Below are positions 8,965 to 18,303 of a DNA stretch of 64,000 bases, piece after piece. The DNA comes from Sutcliffiella sp. FSL R7-0096 (GTDB lineage Bacteria > Bacillota > Bacilli > Bacillales > Bacillaceae_I), in the NCBI RefSeq assembly GCF_038595065.1, contig NZ_CP152003.1:3948001-4012000 (forward strand), given 5' to 3'. A model generated the notes under the pieces. That model saw only the letters and a program-made list of their open reading frames with translations. It did no database searches and had not been told where the DNA came from. The translations under genes were made by a program, and so were the position numbers. The number at the start of each line of letters is the position of its first letter. The stretch's first letter is position 1.

Positions 8965-10497
8965 TTAATTCGTTTGATATTTTTTTAATACTTCGTTTAC
9001 TAGATCTGCTATTACTTTCGGATTGATTTCTTCTGTTGAATCCATCTTCTCTATGACTTGATTGACAATGTTTCCTACCTCTTTCTCTTTCAATGGTTTG
9101 GATGCTGATGCTTCTCTGGCGGAAGGAGCCGGCTTTGGAATGGAAATATCCTTTATGCCATAAGCCATTCTTTTTATATTAATTAGATGTCTGGCTGTCA
9201 CATTGTCCGAGGTAATATTCCCGCCGAATGATCCACATCCAAGGGTAAGAGATGGCATCAGAGCCGTTGTACCTCCAACTGCACCAACAGAGGATAAAGT
9301 GTTAACCATAAGCCTGGAGACCGGCATGATTAGTGCAAATTCTGTTGCCACTTTGTCATCATTGGTGTGCAAGGACAAACTATGGCCTCTTCCGCCAAGG
9401 TTCAAGATTTTAATACATAAGTCTTTTGCTTCTTCATAACTATTTGCTGTGTAGAGCGGAAATATAGGAGATAGTTTTTCAATGGAAAATGGAATCTCCT
9501 TTCCTACTTTTGTCTCCTCAGCTATCAGCAACCTGGTATCTGGTGGTATCGAAATGTCAGCCATGGCGGCAATCTTCACTGCACTCTGTCCCACGATATC
9601 CGGATTAAGCTTTCCAGGTTCAGGAGATATGACCTTCTCCAATCTCTTTTTTTCTGCTTCATTCAAAAAATAGGCCCCGTTATTTCTGAACTCTCTTACG
9701 GTATATTCCTGAATGTTTCTGTCCACAATAACGGCTTGCTCGGTTGCACAGATTGTTCCGTTATCAAAGGTCTTACTGTCCACGATCATCTTGACCGATT
9801 TGGCTACATTGGCACTTCTGTTAATGTAGACTGGTACGTTCCCCGGACCGACTCCATATGCCGGTTTTCCGGAACTGTAAGCTGCCCGGACTAGTCCGCT
9901 GCCGCCAGTTGCCAAGATCAATTGGATCTCCCGATGCTTCATCAGCTCTTCCGTAGCCGCCATCGAGGGTTTGGATATCCACCCTATGAGACCTTCAGGT
10001 GCCCCTGCTTCCACCGCCGCCTCAGAACATATTCTCAATGCTTCGACTGTACATCTGACTGCTCGGGGATGAGGACTGACTACTATTGCATTACGGGTTT
10101 TTAGTGTTATCAAAGCCTTGAAAATTGCTGTTGATGTCGGGTTGGTAGTTGGGATGATACCAGCAATTACTCCAAACGGATCGGCTACTTCCAACACTTT
10201 ATTTGCCCTGTCCTCGTTTATAATTCCAACTGTCTTTTCATCCTTGATGGATTCATAGACCGCTTGGGATCCCACTTCATTTTTAATTCTTTTATGCTCT
10301 ACAACACCCATTCCCGTTTCCTCTACTGCCATTTTTGCAAGATCAAGAGATCTTGCAAAGGCGGTTTCTGCCACTCGCTTCACAACAGCATCCACCTGCT
10401 CCTGAGAGAAGGAAAGATATTGTTGCTGGGCTTCCTTTGCCTTTTGAACAGCATTTCTCATTTCTTCCAATGAGTGTTGTTCCTTTTCACTAGACAT
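8965..10497 (-). CDS. eutE: CoA-acylating acetaldehyde dehydrogenase EutE
   Basis: Converts acetaldehyde, NAD and CoA to acetyl-CoA in the compartment lumen. The aldehyde dehydrogenase fold spans about 1-440, with PFGVIAGIIPTTNPTST at 107-123, the nucleotide region ILATGGSGLVRAAYSSGKP, and the catalytic Cys250 in FDNGTICATEQ. It is more like the N-terminal half of AdhE than like enterobacterial EutE. Beyond residue 450 a Ser/Ala/Pro-rich linker leads to a final amphipathic helix (NPKVIADLVNEVLKKY). This is a C-terminal encapsulation peptide arrangement and explains the length of 510, against about 470 in E. coli. The RBS is AAAGGAG. A gap of 94 bp separates it from eutL, the largest inside this part of the operon. 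Confidence 0.93.
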   Translation of the reverse strand: MSSEKEQHSLEEMRNAVQKAKEAQQQYLSFSQEQVDAVVKRVAETAFARSLDLAKMAVEETGMGVVEHKRIKNEVGSQAVYESIKDEKTVGIINEDRANKVLEVADPFGVIAGIIPTTNPTSTAIFKALITLKTRNAIVVSPHPRAVRCTVEALRICSEAAVEAGAPEGLIGWISKPSMAATEELMKHREIQLILATGGSGLVRAAYSSGKPAYGVGPGNVPVYINRSANVAKSVKMIVDSKTFDNGTICATEQAVIVDRNIQEYTVREFRNNGAYFLNEAEKKRLEKVISPEPGKLNPDIVGQSAVKIAAMADISIPPDTRLLIAEETKVGKEIPFSIEKLSPIFPLYTANSYEEAKDLCIKILNLGGRGHSLSLHTNDDKVATEFALIMPVSRLMVNTLSSVGAVGGTTALMPSLTLGCGSFGGNITSDNVTARHLINIKRMAYGIKDISIPKPAPSAREASASKPLKEKEVGNIVNQVIEKMDSTEEINPKVIADLVNEVLKKYQTN

Positions 10498-10591
10498 TTA
10501 GGCATCACTCCTTTCATCAGTCTCTTTCCTCAAAGATTGTTTCTATTGATTAAATAAAAGGTTGGCATGTGAACTTTTTACTGACAGTTAG

Positions 10592-11245
10592 TTAATATTG
10601 AATTGGCTGTTGAGCTATTGAGAGGATGGCATCTCTGAATGCTTCTGCCGCCGCTTGGCAAGCGGACTGTGAACCAGTCAACAGGCCGCCGCCAAAGTTT
10701 GTTTCAGAAGGTGGCCCAAAAAACTTCACCAATTTCACATCTGCAGCTTTTAAAGCGGCATCCAGTCCATAGACCGCTTCCAATGGGGGAGCAATCAGAT
10801 AGGCAAGTGGTTCCCCCTGTGCTATGCCGGCTTCTCTCGATAAGTAAGATCCTGTTCTTGCCACAACGTGTGCATAGATGGCGTGTGCCTTGTTATCATC
10901 CAACGCTTCAAAAAAAGCATCCGATGCAGCAGTCTGGATAATCGCATCCATTCCGCTTTTCACTTCATCAGGATTGGGTCCTGCCAATATTCCAATCATC
11001 TCACCTGATAAAGGACCTGATGAATGGCCGGCTCCAGCATAAAAAGATTTTGCATAAACCACTTCCACATCTGCACGTTTAGTTGCCTCATCAAGGGCGG
11101 TATATCCAACATCGTCAACGGTGGAAGTGAAAATTGCCAAGCTCCTATGATGCGGTTCAAGTTGAAAGCTTTCTGCAAGTTCCCTATCTACATTTGGAAT
11201 AACCCTTACCGATAATATCTCTGCATGTATTTTTGCGAGTGACAT
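10592..11245 (-). CDS. eutL: Microcompartment shell protein EutL (tandem BMC trimer)
   Basis: A 217-residue shell protein with two fused BMC domains, forming trimers with a gated pore. Family stretches are ILSVRVIPNVDRELAESF at the N-terminus, KSFYAGAGHSSGPLSGEM in the middle, ARTGSYLSREAGI, and FFGPPSETNFGGGLLTGSQSACQAA at the end (the last given as FFGPPSETNFGGGLLTG). Length matches EutL of other species. It follows eutC by 17 bp. Confidence 0.95.
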   Translation of the reverse strand: MSLAKIHAEILSVRVIPNVDRELAESFQLEPHHRSLAIFTSTVDDVGYTALDEATKRADVEVVYAKSFYAGAGHSSGPLSGEMIGILAGPNPDEVKSGMDAIIQTAASDAFFEALDDNKAHAIYAHVVARTGSYLSREAGIAQGEPLAYLIAPPLEAVYGLDAALKAADVKLVKFFGPPSETNFGGGLLTGSQSACQAAAEAFRDAILSIAQQPIQY

Positions 11246-11262
11246 ACTTCCTGCCCCCCTTC

Positions 11263-12312
11263 CTAGTTTTCCTTTTCCACAAGCGACACTCCGCTTGCTT
11301 CATATTTAAGAACCTTTTGAACGACTGTTCCGAGATAAGCCCCAGCTTCCACTGGTGGAATTCCACCTCTATGAATATTGGAGATTACCATCCTATCAGC
11401 CTCAATTGTTCCTTTCTTCGGTTCATAACAGAGGTAGGCACTCAAGGATTCAGCACTTACAAGTCCTGGCCGTTCTCCGATTAAAAGCACGACAACTTTC
11501 GGATTCAACAAATCACCTATTTCATCCATGACTGCCACTCGACCTTTTTCAATATAAAAAGGGGTACCAATATCAAACCCATTACTTTTTAACGCTTGCT
11601 GCAAGGACAAATACACATCCTCGACATTTTCTTCTATCGCTTTGGAACTGAGTCCATCCGAGACGACAATCTGAACGGTAGGGGCTTGCTTGCATTTTTC
11701 TTTAATAAGAGCCTTGGCTTCATCTGAAAGCTTCCTGCCATAATCAGGTCTTCGAATATACACTTCTTTTTCCGTAACCCTGGTATTCACCTTAAAAAGG
11801 TCCAACCGTTGCAGCAGTTCTTCTTGCACATCACCGTACACTGCATCAACTGCAGCAGCATGGTCATAACGAAACTTAAGCCATGATTCGGTTTTCGGCC
11901 GTAACCCCGCTCGCCCTATTCCGATTCTTGCTGGTGTCTTACTCTTCAACAGTTCAAGTTCTTCCTTGTTTACAGGCTCTTCTAGTCCTTTTAGGGTTCT
12001 ATCAGGCTCTTCCACATTTTCTGTATCACTTTTCACCGCAGATGAAGAGCCTTCCCCTTTTATGTTTTTGGAGTATGGTTTTAAGGAAATCAACTCTTCA
12101 CTATCCTTAGCAGAGTTTACTTCCTTCAATACTTTCATGGTGGAATCCTTTTGCTTCGATTCTTGATTTACGTGCGACCAGAATCTCACCTGTTTGGATT
12201 CCTTGGAAGATGCATTTTCGTCCTGTTTAACATCTTCTTTATCAGGAGACTGTTGTGTTCTCAGCTTTTCCACTACAATCTTCGTTATCTGTTCCACCAG
12301 CTCTTGGTTCAT
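11263..12312 (-). CDS. eutC: Ethanolamine ammonia-lyase small subunit EutC
   Basis: Light subunit of the adenosylcobalamin-dependent lyase that splits ethanolamine into acetaldehyde and ammonia. The catalytic body is about 125-349: TPARIGIGRAGLRPKTESW, RYDHAAAVDAVYGDV, VSDGLSSKAIEENV and IGERPGLVSAESLSAYLCY are all characteristic. The N-terminus has an amphipathic helix NQELVEQITKIVVEKLR and then about 90 low-complexity Ser/Lys/Glu residues acting as a tether, a layout that fits cargo targeting. The ATG at 12312 is chosen (GGAGG eight bases upstream); the GTG at 12321 overlaps that site. It lies 12 bp after eutB. This is the intact copy; a second eutC at 19878-20776 is broken. Confidence 0.94.
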   Translation of the reverse strand: MNQELVEQITKIVVEKLRTQQSPDKEDVKQDENASSKESKQVRFWSHVNQESKQKDSTMKVLKEVNSAKDSEELISLKPYSKNIKGEGSSSAVKSDTENVEEPDRTLKGLEEPVNKEELELLKSKTPARIGIGRAGLRPKTESWLKFRYDHAAAVDAVYGDVQEELLQRLDLFKVNTRVTEKEVYIRRPDYGRKLSDEAKALIKEKCKQAPTVQIVVSDGLSSKAIEENVEDVYLSLQQALKSNGFDIGTPFYIEKGRVAVMDEIGDLLNPKVVVLLIGERPGLVSAESLSAYLCYEPKKGTIEADRMVISNIHRGGIPPVEAGAYLGTVVQKVLKYEASGVSLVEKEN

Positions 12313-12324
12313 CTGCACCACCTC

Positions 12325-13692
12325 CTATCTTGTAAATATAGTGGGATCTCCGGCAATCTTGCTCAGCTTCCCATTTTCGAAAATCCCCATTTTTTCCAGC
12401 CATTTTTCAAATAATGGTGCCGGCTTCTTTCCTAATGTTTGCCGAAGGGTCGCTACATCGTGATAGCTCATGGATTGGTAGTTTAGCATGCAGTCATCCC
12501 CCATAGGTGTTGCGATGATAAAATTAACACCGGCAGCCGTCAGTAATACCCCAAGATCTTCAATGTCATTTTGATCAGCTTTAATGTGGTTGGTGTAGCA
12601 AATATCCACGCCCATCGGGATATTGTGCATTTTGCCCATGAAGTGGTCTTCAAGTCCCGCCCTGATTACCTGTTTGTTGTTATATAAATACTCCGGACCT
12701 ATAAATCCGACGACCGTGTTCACAATATATGGATCATAGTAGCGGGCAAAACCATAGTTGCGCGCTTCCAAAGTCATTTGATCGATGCCAAAATGTGCTT
12801 CAGCTGACAATTCAGATCCTTGTCCTGTTTCAAAATATAAGCGCTGTGGACCTGTTCCTGTACCATGTGTTTTGGCCAATTCATTGGCTTCTTCCAAAAG
12901 CGATGCCGTAATACCAAAGGAACGGTTAGCCGCTTCCGTTCCAGCAATGCTTTGGAAGATCATATCCGCCGGGGCTCCCTGTTTCATCGCTTTCATTTGT
13001 GCCGTCACATGGGACAATACACAGTTTTGGGTCGGAATCTGCCATTCCTGGATGAAGTCTTGTGTAGCATGCAGGAGCCGTTTTATACTTTCAACCGAAT
13101 CGTCAACGGGATTTATGCCAATGACCGCATCCCCTATTCCATATGACAATCCTTCCTTCAATGATGCAATCATACCTTCCACGTTGTCAGTAGGGTGGTT
13201 TGGCTGCAAGCGTGATGCGAGCGTACCTTTTTGCCCTATTGTAATATTACATTTAGTCAAAACCTCTATCTTATTCGCTGCATGTACTAGATCCAGGTTG
13301 GACATGATTTTTGCTACAGCAGCAATCATTTCACTGTTTAGACCTATACTTAGACGTTTTAGATCCTCTCCGGTTGTTTGATCATGGAGGATGTATTCTC
13401 TCAGTTCAGAAATGGACCAGTTCTTTATGGATTGGTATATTCTTTCATTGACTTGCCCTTCAATAATACGGGACACTTCATCTTCTTCTGGAGCAAGCAA
13501 AGGGTTCTCCCTGATATCCTTCAGTGTTAAATAGCTTAATACTTCCTTTGCTGCAATCCGTTCCTGCACAGTTTCAGCAGCAACACCCGCCAGGCGGTCT
13601 CCTGACTTTTCTTCGTTTGCTTTTGCAAATAAATCTTTTAACGATACAAAGTGATACACGGTACCTAAATAGTTGGTGCTTAACTTCACCAT
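12325..13692 (-). CDS. eutB: Ethanolamine ammonia-lyase large subunit EutB
   Basis: Catalytic heavy subunit (455 residues) holding substrate and the upper face of adenosylcobalamin in a TIM barrel. Diagnostic stretches are EEKSGDRLAGVAAET near 29-43, RLQPNHPTDNVEGMIASLKE, GIGDAVIGINPVDDS, CVLSHVTAQM, YFETGQGSELSAEAHFG and NHIKADQNDIEDLG. Length is normal. It starts 13 bp after eutA with AAAGGGGG as RBS. It is clearly similar, but not identical, to the second eutB at 20794-22155. Many blocks match residue by residue while the N- and C-terminal thirds differ, so the pair is an old duplication or an acquired copy. Confidence 0.96.
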   Translation of the reverse strand: MVKLSTNYLGTVYHFVSLKDLFAKANEEKSGDRLAGVAAETVQERIAAKEVLSYLTLKDIRENPLLAPEEDEVSRIIEGQVNERIYQSIKNWSISELREYILHDQTTGEDLKRLSIGLNSEMIAAVAKIMSNLDLVHAANKIEVLTKCNITIGQKGTLASRLQPNHPTDNVEGMIASLKEGLSYGIGDAVIGINPVDDSVESIKRLLHATQDFIQEWQIPTQNCVLSHVTAQMKAMKQGAPADMIFQSIAGTEAANRSFGITASLLEEANELAKTHGTGTGPQRLYFETGQGSELSAEAHFGIDQMTLEARNYGFARYYDPYIVNTVVGFIGPEYLYNNKQVIRAGLEDHFMGKMHNIPMGVDICYTNHIKADQNDIEDLGVLLTAAGVNFIIATPMGDDCMLNYQSMSYHDVATLRQTLGKKPAPLFEKWLEKMGIFENGKLSKIAGDPTIFTR

Positions 13693-13705
13693 ATAGCCCC
13701 CTTTC

Positions 13706-15154
13706 CTAACTGTTATGGAAGGTTAATGTCTTAATGACGACCGGAACGACACTAGTTTGTAAAACATTCCCGATGTCGAGATAATCTCCATGCTCCACTT
13801 TTATTTGATCTATACATACTACGCTTACCTTGCTATCCATCACATTCAGCGTCTGCCCCAACACCTTTGCATGATCACTTTCCAATACAATCACCAGCGG
13901 TTGCTCTTGTTTAGGCTTCTGTTTTATTGCAGCAAGAATGGTTTCTGCAAGTGTTTGAATTTGCTTGAAGCCCATATAGGGCATTTCGGCAAGATATAGG
14001 GCAAAGTTCTGTCCCTCACGCTGTGGATCATAGATATCTATCGCTTGTTGCATCGCAGAGGATATCTTTTTTATTCCGCTATCAAACTGCTGATTAAATC
14101 TTATTTGATAGACTGGCAGATTTTTTATAGGTAGTTCATCGGATTTTACTTCAATGGTAGCTCCACTTATCTCGGTCGTTTGGGTACCTGCTCCAAGCAC
14201 AGTTGCTCTAACAGTTTCTTCCGGTTGTATCCAATCCCAGCTTTTCAGCTTATTATTTTCCTGTAGTGCTGCAGCAAGTGTCCTCCCTATATCATCATAT
14301 TCTGCTGTTACTGGTTGGTCTTTCTCATGCTGGTACACACATTCACTGATTCCTCCAGAAAACATTACGGCCTCGACCTGTTCTTCCCAGTTCGGATGGT
14401 GCCCTAGCAAGAGAGACTCATCTTCCCTTGTCAACTCCTTGTTCAACATGCGAACAATTACATCACTCATATATTTGCATAGCTTCTTTACATCCTGATG
14501 TTCTTTCTCCACACCTGTTGCTAAAGAAGAATTCCAATTCTGAAGTACTCTGACTACCGGTGAGGAGATGGTTTTAACTTTGTTTTCAGCGAAATCTATT
14601 AATCTCCCGCCAATATGAAGCGTGCATGTCCCACAAAGCCTACCAGATTTATAGACAGCGACATTGGCGGTACCTCCCCCGATATCAATATTGGCAATTG
14701 TTTTTCCTGTTTTCTTGGAAAAGGCAAATGCTCCTGATCCTTTGGCTGCAATGATTCCTTCGAGATCAGGGCCTGCGGTTGCCACAAGAAATTCTCCTGC
14801 ATGGCCTGAAAGATGGTGGATCATTTCCTCTGCATTCTTTTTTGTGGCCGTTTCCCCAGTTATGATGACGGCTCCAGTTTTTATGTCTCTTGTCTGGATA
14901 TGAGCTTTTTTATATTCTCTATCAACCAGTTCATCCACTGCTTGCATATTAATTTCCGACAGTGATAACAAAGGGGTACGGTAAATCGGACTTCTATAGA
15001 TGATCTCTTTATCAATGATCTCTATTCTTGGCATATGGGTTCCACCAGCCATGTTCATCAATGAGAATTTACTGACGACCAGCTTTGTAGTGCTTGTTCC
15101 TATATCAATTCCAACACTTATAATGTCTTCTTTTTGTGGACCATATCGCTTCAT
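13706..15154 (-). CDS. eutA: Ethanolamine ammonia-lyase reactivating factor EutA
   Basis: ATP-dependent reactivase that swaps damaged cobalamin out of EutBC. The 482-residue protein has the actin/Hsp70-like ATPase signature SVGIDIGTSTTKLVV near residue 13 and a second phosphate loop NIDIGGGTANVAVYKSG, then VMFSGGISECVY. The open frame extends to 15304, but the ATG at 15154 has GGGGAG eight bases upstream and is followed directly by the conserved start of the family. The extra upstream codons would overlap the terminator hairpin of the leader and are not coding. Its expression is probably set by that leader. Confidence 0.92.
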   Translation of the reverse strand: MKRYGPQKEDIISVGIDIGTSTTKLVVSKFSLMNMAGGTHMPRIEIIDKEIIYRSPIYRTPLLSLSEINMQAVDELVDREYKKAHIQTRDIKTGAVIITGETATKKNAEEMIHHLSGHAGEFLVATAGPDLEGIIAAKGSGAFAFSKKTGKTIANIDIGGGTANVAVYKSGRLCGTCTLHIGGRLIDFAENKVKTISSPVVRVLQNWNSSLATGVEKEHQDVKKLCKYMSDVIVRMLNKELTREDESLLLGHHPNWEEQVEAVMFSGGISECVYQHEKDQPVTAEYDDIGRTLAAALQENNKLKSWDWIQPEETVRATVLGAGTQTTEISGATIEVKSDELPIKNLPVYQIRFNQQFDSGIKKISSAMQQAIDIYDPQREGQNFALYLAEMPYMGFKQIQTLAETILAAIKQKPKQEQPLVIVLESDHAKVLGQTLNVMDSKVSVVCIDQIKVEHGDYLDIGNVLQTSVVPVVIKTLTFHNS

Positions 15155-15183
15155 AGCTACATCTCCCCAAATCGGTAGAACGT

Positions 15184-15245
15184 AAAAAGGCACCTCATAC
15201 GAGCTATCCGTTGAAAGATAGCTGTACAAGGCGCCTTTGCCGTTG
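15184..15245 (-). promoter_or_regulatory. EutV-type antitermination leader before eutA
   Basis: On the minus strand a terminator pairs AAAGGCGCC with GGTGCCTTT, includes an inner AGCTATC/GATAGCT stem, and ends in TTTTT. Overlapping its 5' arm is a competing hairpin at 15227-15245: CAA-C-GGC, hexaloop AAAGGC, GCC-TTG. The A at loop position 1 and G at position 4 match what I recall of the ANTAR-recognised EutV motif (AGCAANGRRGCUY). A second upstream hairpin, expected for the full dual-hairpin motif, was not found with confidence. The prediction is that phosphorylated EutV binds here and prevents termination. Confidence 0.7.
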
Positions 15246-15296
15246 AATTCATTTATAAACAAAATATAATGTATTTTCTGTATTTTGTAAAGAGTT

Positions 15297-15797
15297 TCAT
15301 ACAAATATCACATTATTTGAAGGATTGCTTTCCACAAGTGCCCTCATTTCTTGAAGGGAGTTGCATTGGACAAGATCTTTCACTTCCTGTATCCCCTCCC
15401 CACGTTTAGAAGAGGTGACTATGATTGGGCCTTGTGTCATTACCTTTTTCAATTCAGCTATGGCAAGATCAATATCCGCTTCGTTCGCATCGGACTTTGT
15501 TACAATACCAATAGGGATTTTATTTAATCCGTGGCTGAAGCCGGGCGGAAAAATGGTCTTTCTTTTAGTGGCGTCCTGCAGGAAAAGAATATGGGTGACC
15601 TCTAAAGCTGTTGCCATGATATTTTTGTAAAAAAGCGGATTTTCCGTATATTCACCAGGGGTATCTACAATCCAATCATAGTAGTGAAGAGCTTGCGTTT
15701 TAACCGCCTCAACCTTTCTGCCTAGAAGCGCATTGGTCAGGGTTGATTTTCCTGCCCCGATGGAACCTATCAGCATTGCACGATTTTTTCTTGTCAT
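15297..15797 (-). CDS. eutP: EutP-family GTPase
   Basis: A small P-loop protein (166 residues) of the EutP/PduV family. The Walker A motif GSIGAGKST is at 11-19, the G3 motif DTPGEY at 45-50 and the G4 motif TKSD at 100-103. Family members are linked to microcompartment positioning or an acetate-kinase-like activity, and which applies here is not evident. It follows eutS by 28 bp, with AAAGGAG upstream. The eutA leader begins about 50 bp after its stop. Confidence 0.9.
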   Translation of the reverse strand: MTRKNRAMLIGSIGAGKSTLTNALLGRKVEAVKTQALHYYDWIVDTPGEYTENPLFYKNIMATALEVTHILFLQDATKRKTIFPPGFSHGLNKIPIGIVTKSDANEADIDLAIAELKKVMTQGPIIVTSSKRGEGIQEVKDLVQCNSLQEMRALVESNPSNNVIFV

Positions 15798-15825
15798 GGT
15801 TGTCTCCTTTACTTTGGGTCAATAT

Positions 15826-16167
15826 TCACGATTTAGTAATTTTAGACGGGGTGTACCCAAGGGTATCCTTAAGGAATCGGTTGATTTCCGACATGGCCAT
15901 ATCTACCTCCGAAACACTGCCCACAATAACGAGACTTCCGGTAAATCGATCGAGAAACCCTATCCGCACATTCGCTGCTTTAGTGGCAAGGTCTCCTGCT
16001 ATTATAACTGTTTCACTAGGAGTAAGGGTTAATATCCCAAGCGCTCCTGCTTCCTGAATCCCCAGTTTATCGAACATATCCGGGTCAGGATTTGCTATTA
16101 GATGGCTTAACGTAACCTGCTTTCCTGGAACAAATTCTTGAATAAACCGCTTTTTCTCTTCACTCAT
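15826..16167 (-). CDS. eutS: Microcompartment shell protein EutS
   Basis: A circularly permuted BMC-domain hexamer, 113 residues, with the family pattern [20 protein letters not shown], then [19 protein letters not shown] and [15 protein letters not shown]. The ATG at 16167 is preceded by AAGGAGG at good distance; the longer frame reaching 16218 overlaps eutH and lacks an RBS. It is the first shell gene after the transporter. Confidence 0.94.
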   Translation of the reverse strand: MSEEKKRFIQEFVPGKQVTLSHLIANPDPDMFDKLGIQEAGALGILTLTPSETVIIAGDLATKAANVRIGFLDRFTGSLVIVGSVSEVDMAMSEINRFLKDTLGYTPSKITKS

Positions 16168-16192
16168 GACGAAATCCTCCTTGTTGCTATTT

Positions 16193-17461
16193 TTACATTG
16201 ATTTTGTTCGATGATCAATTGTGAAGTCTTTCTCTAAGTATTCATCTTTGCCGATAATACCTGCTTCACGATCTTTTCTTTCCAATTCCAACGCTTTAGG
16301 TACGGATAACCAATAAGCGAATCCAATACCAATGACCCCAGCTGCCAGCTTCCCTGCAATAATCGGTAAAATTAAATTTGGTTGGAAATTCGCTGTAAAT
16401 GAAAGGTGGTCTCCCAATAAAAAGGCTGCACACACAGCAAAAGAAATATTGATAACCTTATCTTTAGGTGGCATATTACGCACCAGTTTAAACATGGCTA
16501 GAATATTTGCAATCGTTGCCAGAATGCCTGCACTACCCTCTTTACTCAATCCGAACCTTCTACCCATGGCTTCGAGTGGTCTGCCTGCATATTTTTGAAG
16601 TAAATAAACCATGGGAAATGCACCGGCTAACATGATCCCAATATAGCCTGCTGTTTCAAGTGCACGGAACTGATCTGCCTCATCCGCCATAATCGGGTCG
16701 AATCCCCAAGCTCCGAAAACCGTCGAGAACAACCCTGTAAAGATCTCCACGATGGAGAACACCAGGACAAGCTTGATCCCTGCATCCAAGATTTTCCCAA
16801 ACCACATAAAACCCTTAATCATCAAGTCAGGTAGGAAATATAGCCCTACAGCGATAAGAATGACAAAAATCAGTAACGGAGATAAGTTCATGAACATTTT
16901 CAAATAGCTCATGGTGAATGCGTAAGTTGACTCCGAAGAAGTAGAGACAATCTCACGGACTTTCGTATTTGTCACTAAAATCAAGACACTGGAAATGAAT
17001 GCTCCGATAGGAATGGTCAATACACCTGACATAATCCCCAAGGCCATGTATTTATGATCCCGTTTATCCAACATTGCAAGCCCCATCGGGATGGAAAACA
17101 CGATGGTTGCACCTGCCATAAAGCCGACAATCAATGCCATAATCCACCCTTCATACGACTGTTTCAATACCTCTGCGAGTTGATAACCACCCATATCCGA
17201 TGCCAGGATTGCTGTGGCTGCTATTGCAGGATCTGCTCCAATTTTCGCGAAGAATGGTCCACATACCTTATCTATAAACCAAGATAAATAGGGAATGGAC
17301 GCCATTATTCCCGCGGCAGGAACAAAAATATGACCGATTGAGTGTATTCCTTCCATGAATTGCTTTCCGATACCTTCCTCACTGTTCTTTATGGCAGCAA
17401 TTGCCCCGATTACAGCACATGCCATGATGATATAAATCACAATATTTCCAACCAAGACCAT
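16193..17461 (-). CDS. eutH: Ethanolamine permease EutH
   Basis: A polytopic membrane protein (422 residues, about ten or eleven hydrophobic helices) of the EutH family, which imports ethanolamine at low concentration or low pH. Stretches seen are [21 protein letters not shown] near residue 42 (given in part as [18 protein letters not shown]), [16 protein letters not shown], and [18 protein letters not shown] in the C-terminal half. The RBS is AGGAGGGG. It is the first gene downstream of the eutV regulator, after a 265-bp region containing an antitermination leader, so transport and all later genes depend on readthrough. Confidence 0.95.
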   Translation of the reverse strand: MVLVGNIVIYIIMACAVIGAIAAIKNSEEGIGKQFMEGIHSIGHIFVPAAGIMASIPYLSWFIDKVCGPFFAKIGADPAIAATAILASDMGGYQLAEVLKQSYEGWIMALIVGFMAGATIVFSIPMGLAMLDKRDHKYMALGIMSGVLTIPIGAFISSVLILVTNTKVREIVSTSSESTYAFTMSYLKMFMNLSPLLIFVILIAVGLYFLPDLMIKGFMWFGKILDAGIKLVLVFSIVEIFTGLFSTVFGAWGFDPIMADEADQFRALETAGYIGIMLAGAFPMVYLLQKYAGRPLEAMGRRFGLSKEGSAGILATIANILAMFKLVRNMPPKDKVINISFAVCAAFLLGDHLSFTANFQPNLILPIIAGKLAAGVIGIGFAYWLSVPKALELERKDREAGIIGKDEYLEKDFTIDHRTKSM

Positions 17462-17649
17462 GTTATACCCCTCCTGCTTTCTCTTTATTTTTAATTAACT
17501 TGAAGACTTCTGTGTTCTTGATAACCCCCAGTTGATTTCACTTTATATAAAAGGTTTATTTAAACGGAAGATTGTGATTCTTACTTAAACCTGGAAGGCT
17601 AAAGCAAAGAAATAAAATTGTGCCTTTTTTTCTTAATTCTCCTGAAAAA

Positions 17650-17704
17650 GACAAAAAGGTACTAGGTGGTTTTATGTAACTCAAACCACTTAGCACCTTT
17701 GCTA
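17650..17704 (-). promoter_or_regulatory. EutV-type antitermination leader before eutH
   Basis: The minus strand holds a strong terminator: AAAGGTGCTAAGTGGTTT pairs over almost its full length with AAACCACCTAGTACCTTT and is followed by TTTTTG. Overlapping the 5' arm, at 17691-17704, is a short hairpin UAGC-AAAGGU-GCUA. Its hexaloop has A at position 1 and G at position 4, and it matches the recalled motif AGCAANGRRGCUY at 11 of 13 positions. The rest of the 17462-17726 gap is AT-rich with no gene; I see no cobalamin riboswitch in it. Confidence 0.8.
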
Positions 17705-17726
17705 CTGTTATTTACTTTTAGGATGA

Positions 17727-18299
17727 TTAAGTGTTGTATTTGACTATGATGTTCCTGGCTACTTTCTCCAAGGTCACCTGTCGATCCATGCTTATGGTCC
17801 GCATCTTGTTATAAGCCACTTCTTCAGTAAGTTTGAACCGTTGCATCAATACCCCTTTGGCTTTCTCCACAATCTTCCGGTTTTTTAATCTATTATTCAT
17901 TTCTGCGACTTTCTCTTTATAAACATTTGCATTTTCAGCCTGCTTTAGTGCTATTTCTATCGCAGGAATCAAACTGGCTTCCGATATCGGCTTTACTAAA
18001 TAACCTAATATATTTGCCTGTTTCGCTTTATCAATAAATTCCCGTTGGCTATATGCGGTAAGAAGTATAATAGGAATGTTGAATCTATTTGATATGATCT
18101 CGCTGGCTTTGAGTCCATTTAACTTCGGCATCTTTATATCCATCAAAATTAGATCTGGTTTGAGTGAATAGGCCAACTCAATTGCCTTTTCACCATCTCC
18201 TGCTTCTCCGACAATTTCATAGCCAGCATCCTGTAGCATCATGGAGATATCCAACCGGACAATCGATTCATCTTCTACAAGGATTATTCTCTTTTTCAT
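17727..18299 (-). CDS. eutV: ANTAR-domain response regulator EutV (RNA-binding antiterminator)
   Basis: A 190-residue regulator. The receiver domain (about 1-120) has VEDESIVRLDI at the N-terminus, the phospho-acceptor Asp in LILMDIKMPKLNG, and Lys in YLVKPISEASL. The C-terminal ANTAR domain (about 130-186: IVEKAKGVLMQRFKLTEE, then AYNKMRTISMDRQVTLEKVA) binds RNA hairpins instead of DNA. The ATG at 18299 follows the eutW stop by 4 bp, with GGGAG seven bases upstream; an open extension to 18386 overlaps eutW and is not used. Phosphorylation by EutW would let it bind the three leaders in this locus. Confidence 0.93.
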   Translation of the reverse strand: MKKRIILVEDESIVRLDISMMLQDAGYEIVGEAGDGEKAIELAYSLKPDLILMDIKMPKLNGLKASEIISNRFNIPIILLTAYSQREFIDKAKQANILGYLVKPISEASLIPAIEIALKQAENANVYKEKVAEMNNRLKNRKIVEKAKGVLMQRFKLTEEVAYNKMRTISMDRQVTLEKVARNIIVKYNT

Positions 18300-18303
18300 C
18301 CTA

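Noticed and set aside
12785-13381. A 198-codon plus-strand frame
   Set aside because: It is fully antisense to the strongly conserved eutB, with no RBS and no recognisable protein.
17462-17726. A cobalamin riboswitch or EutX-like small RNA next to eutV
   Set aside because: I looked for B12-box-like sequence and the long multistem layout and found only the terminator and the small ANTAR-type hairpin.
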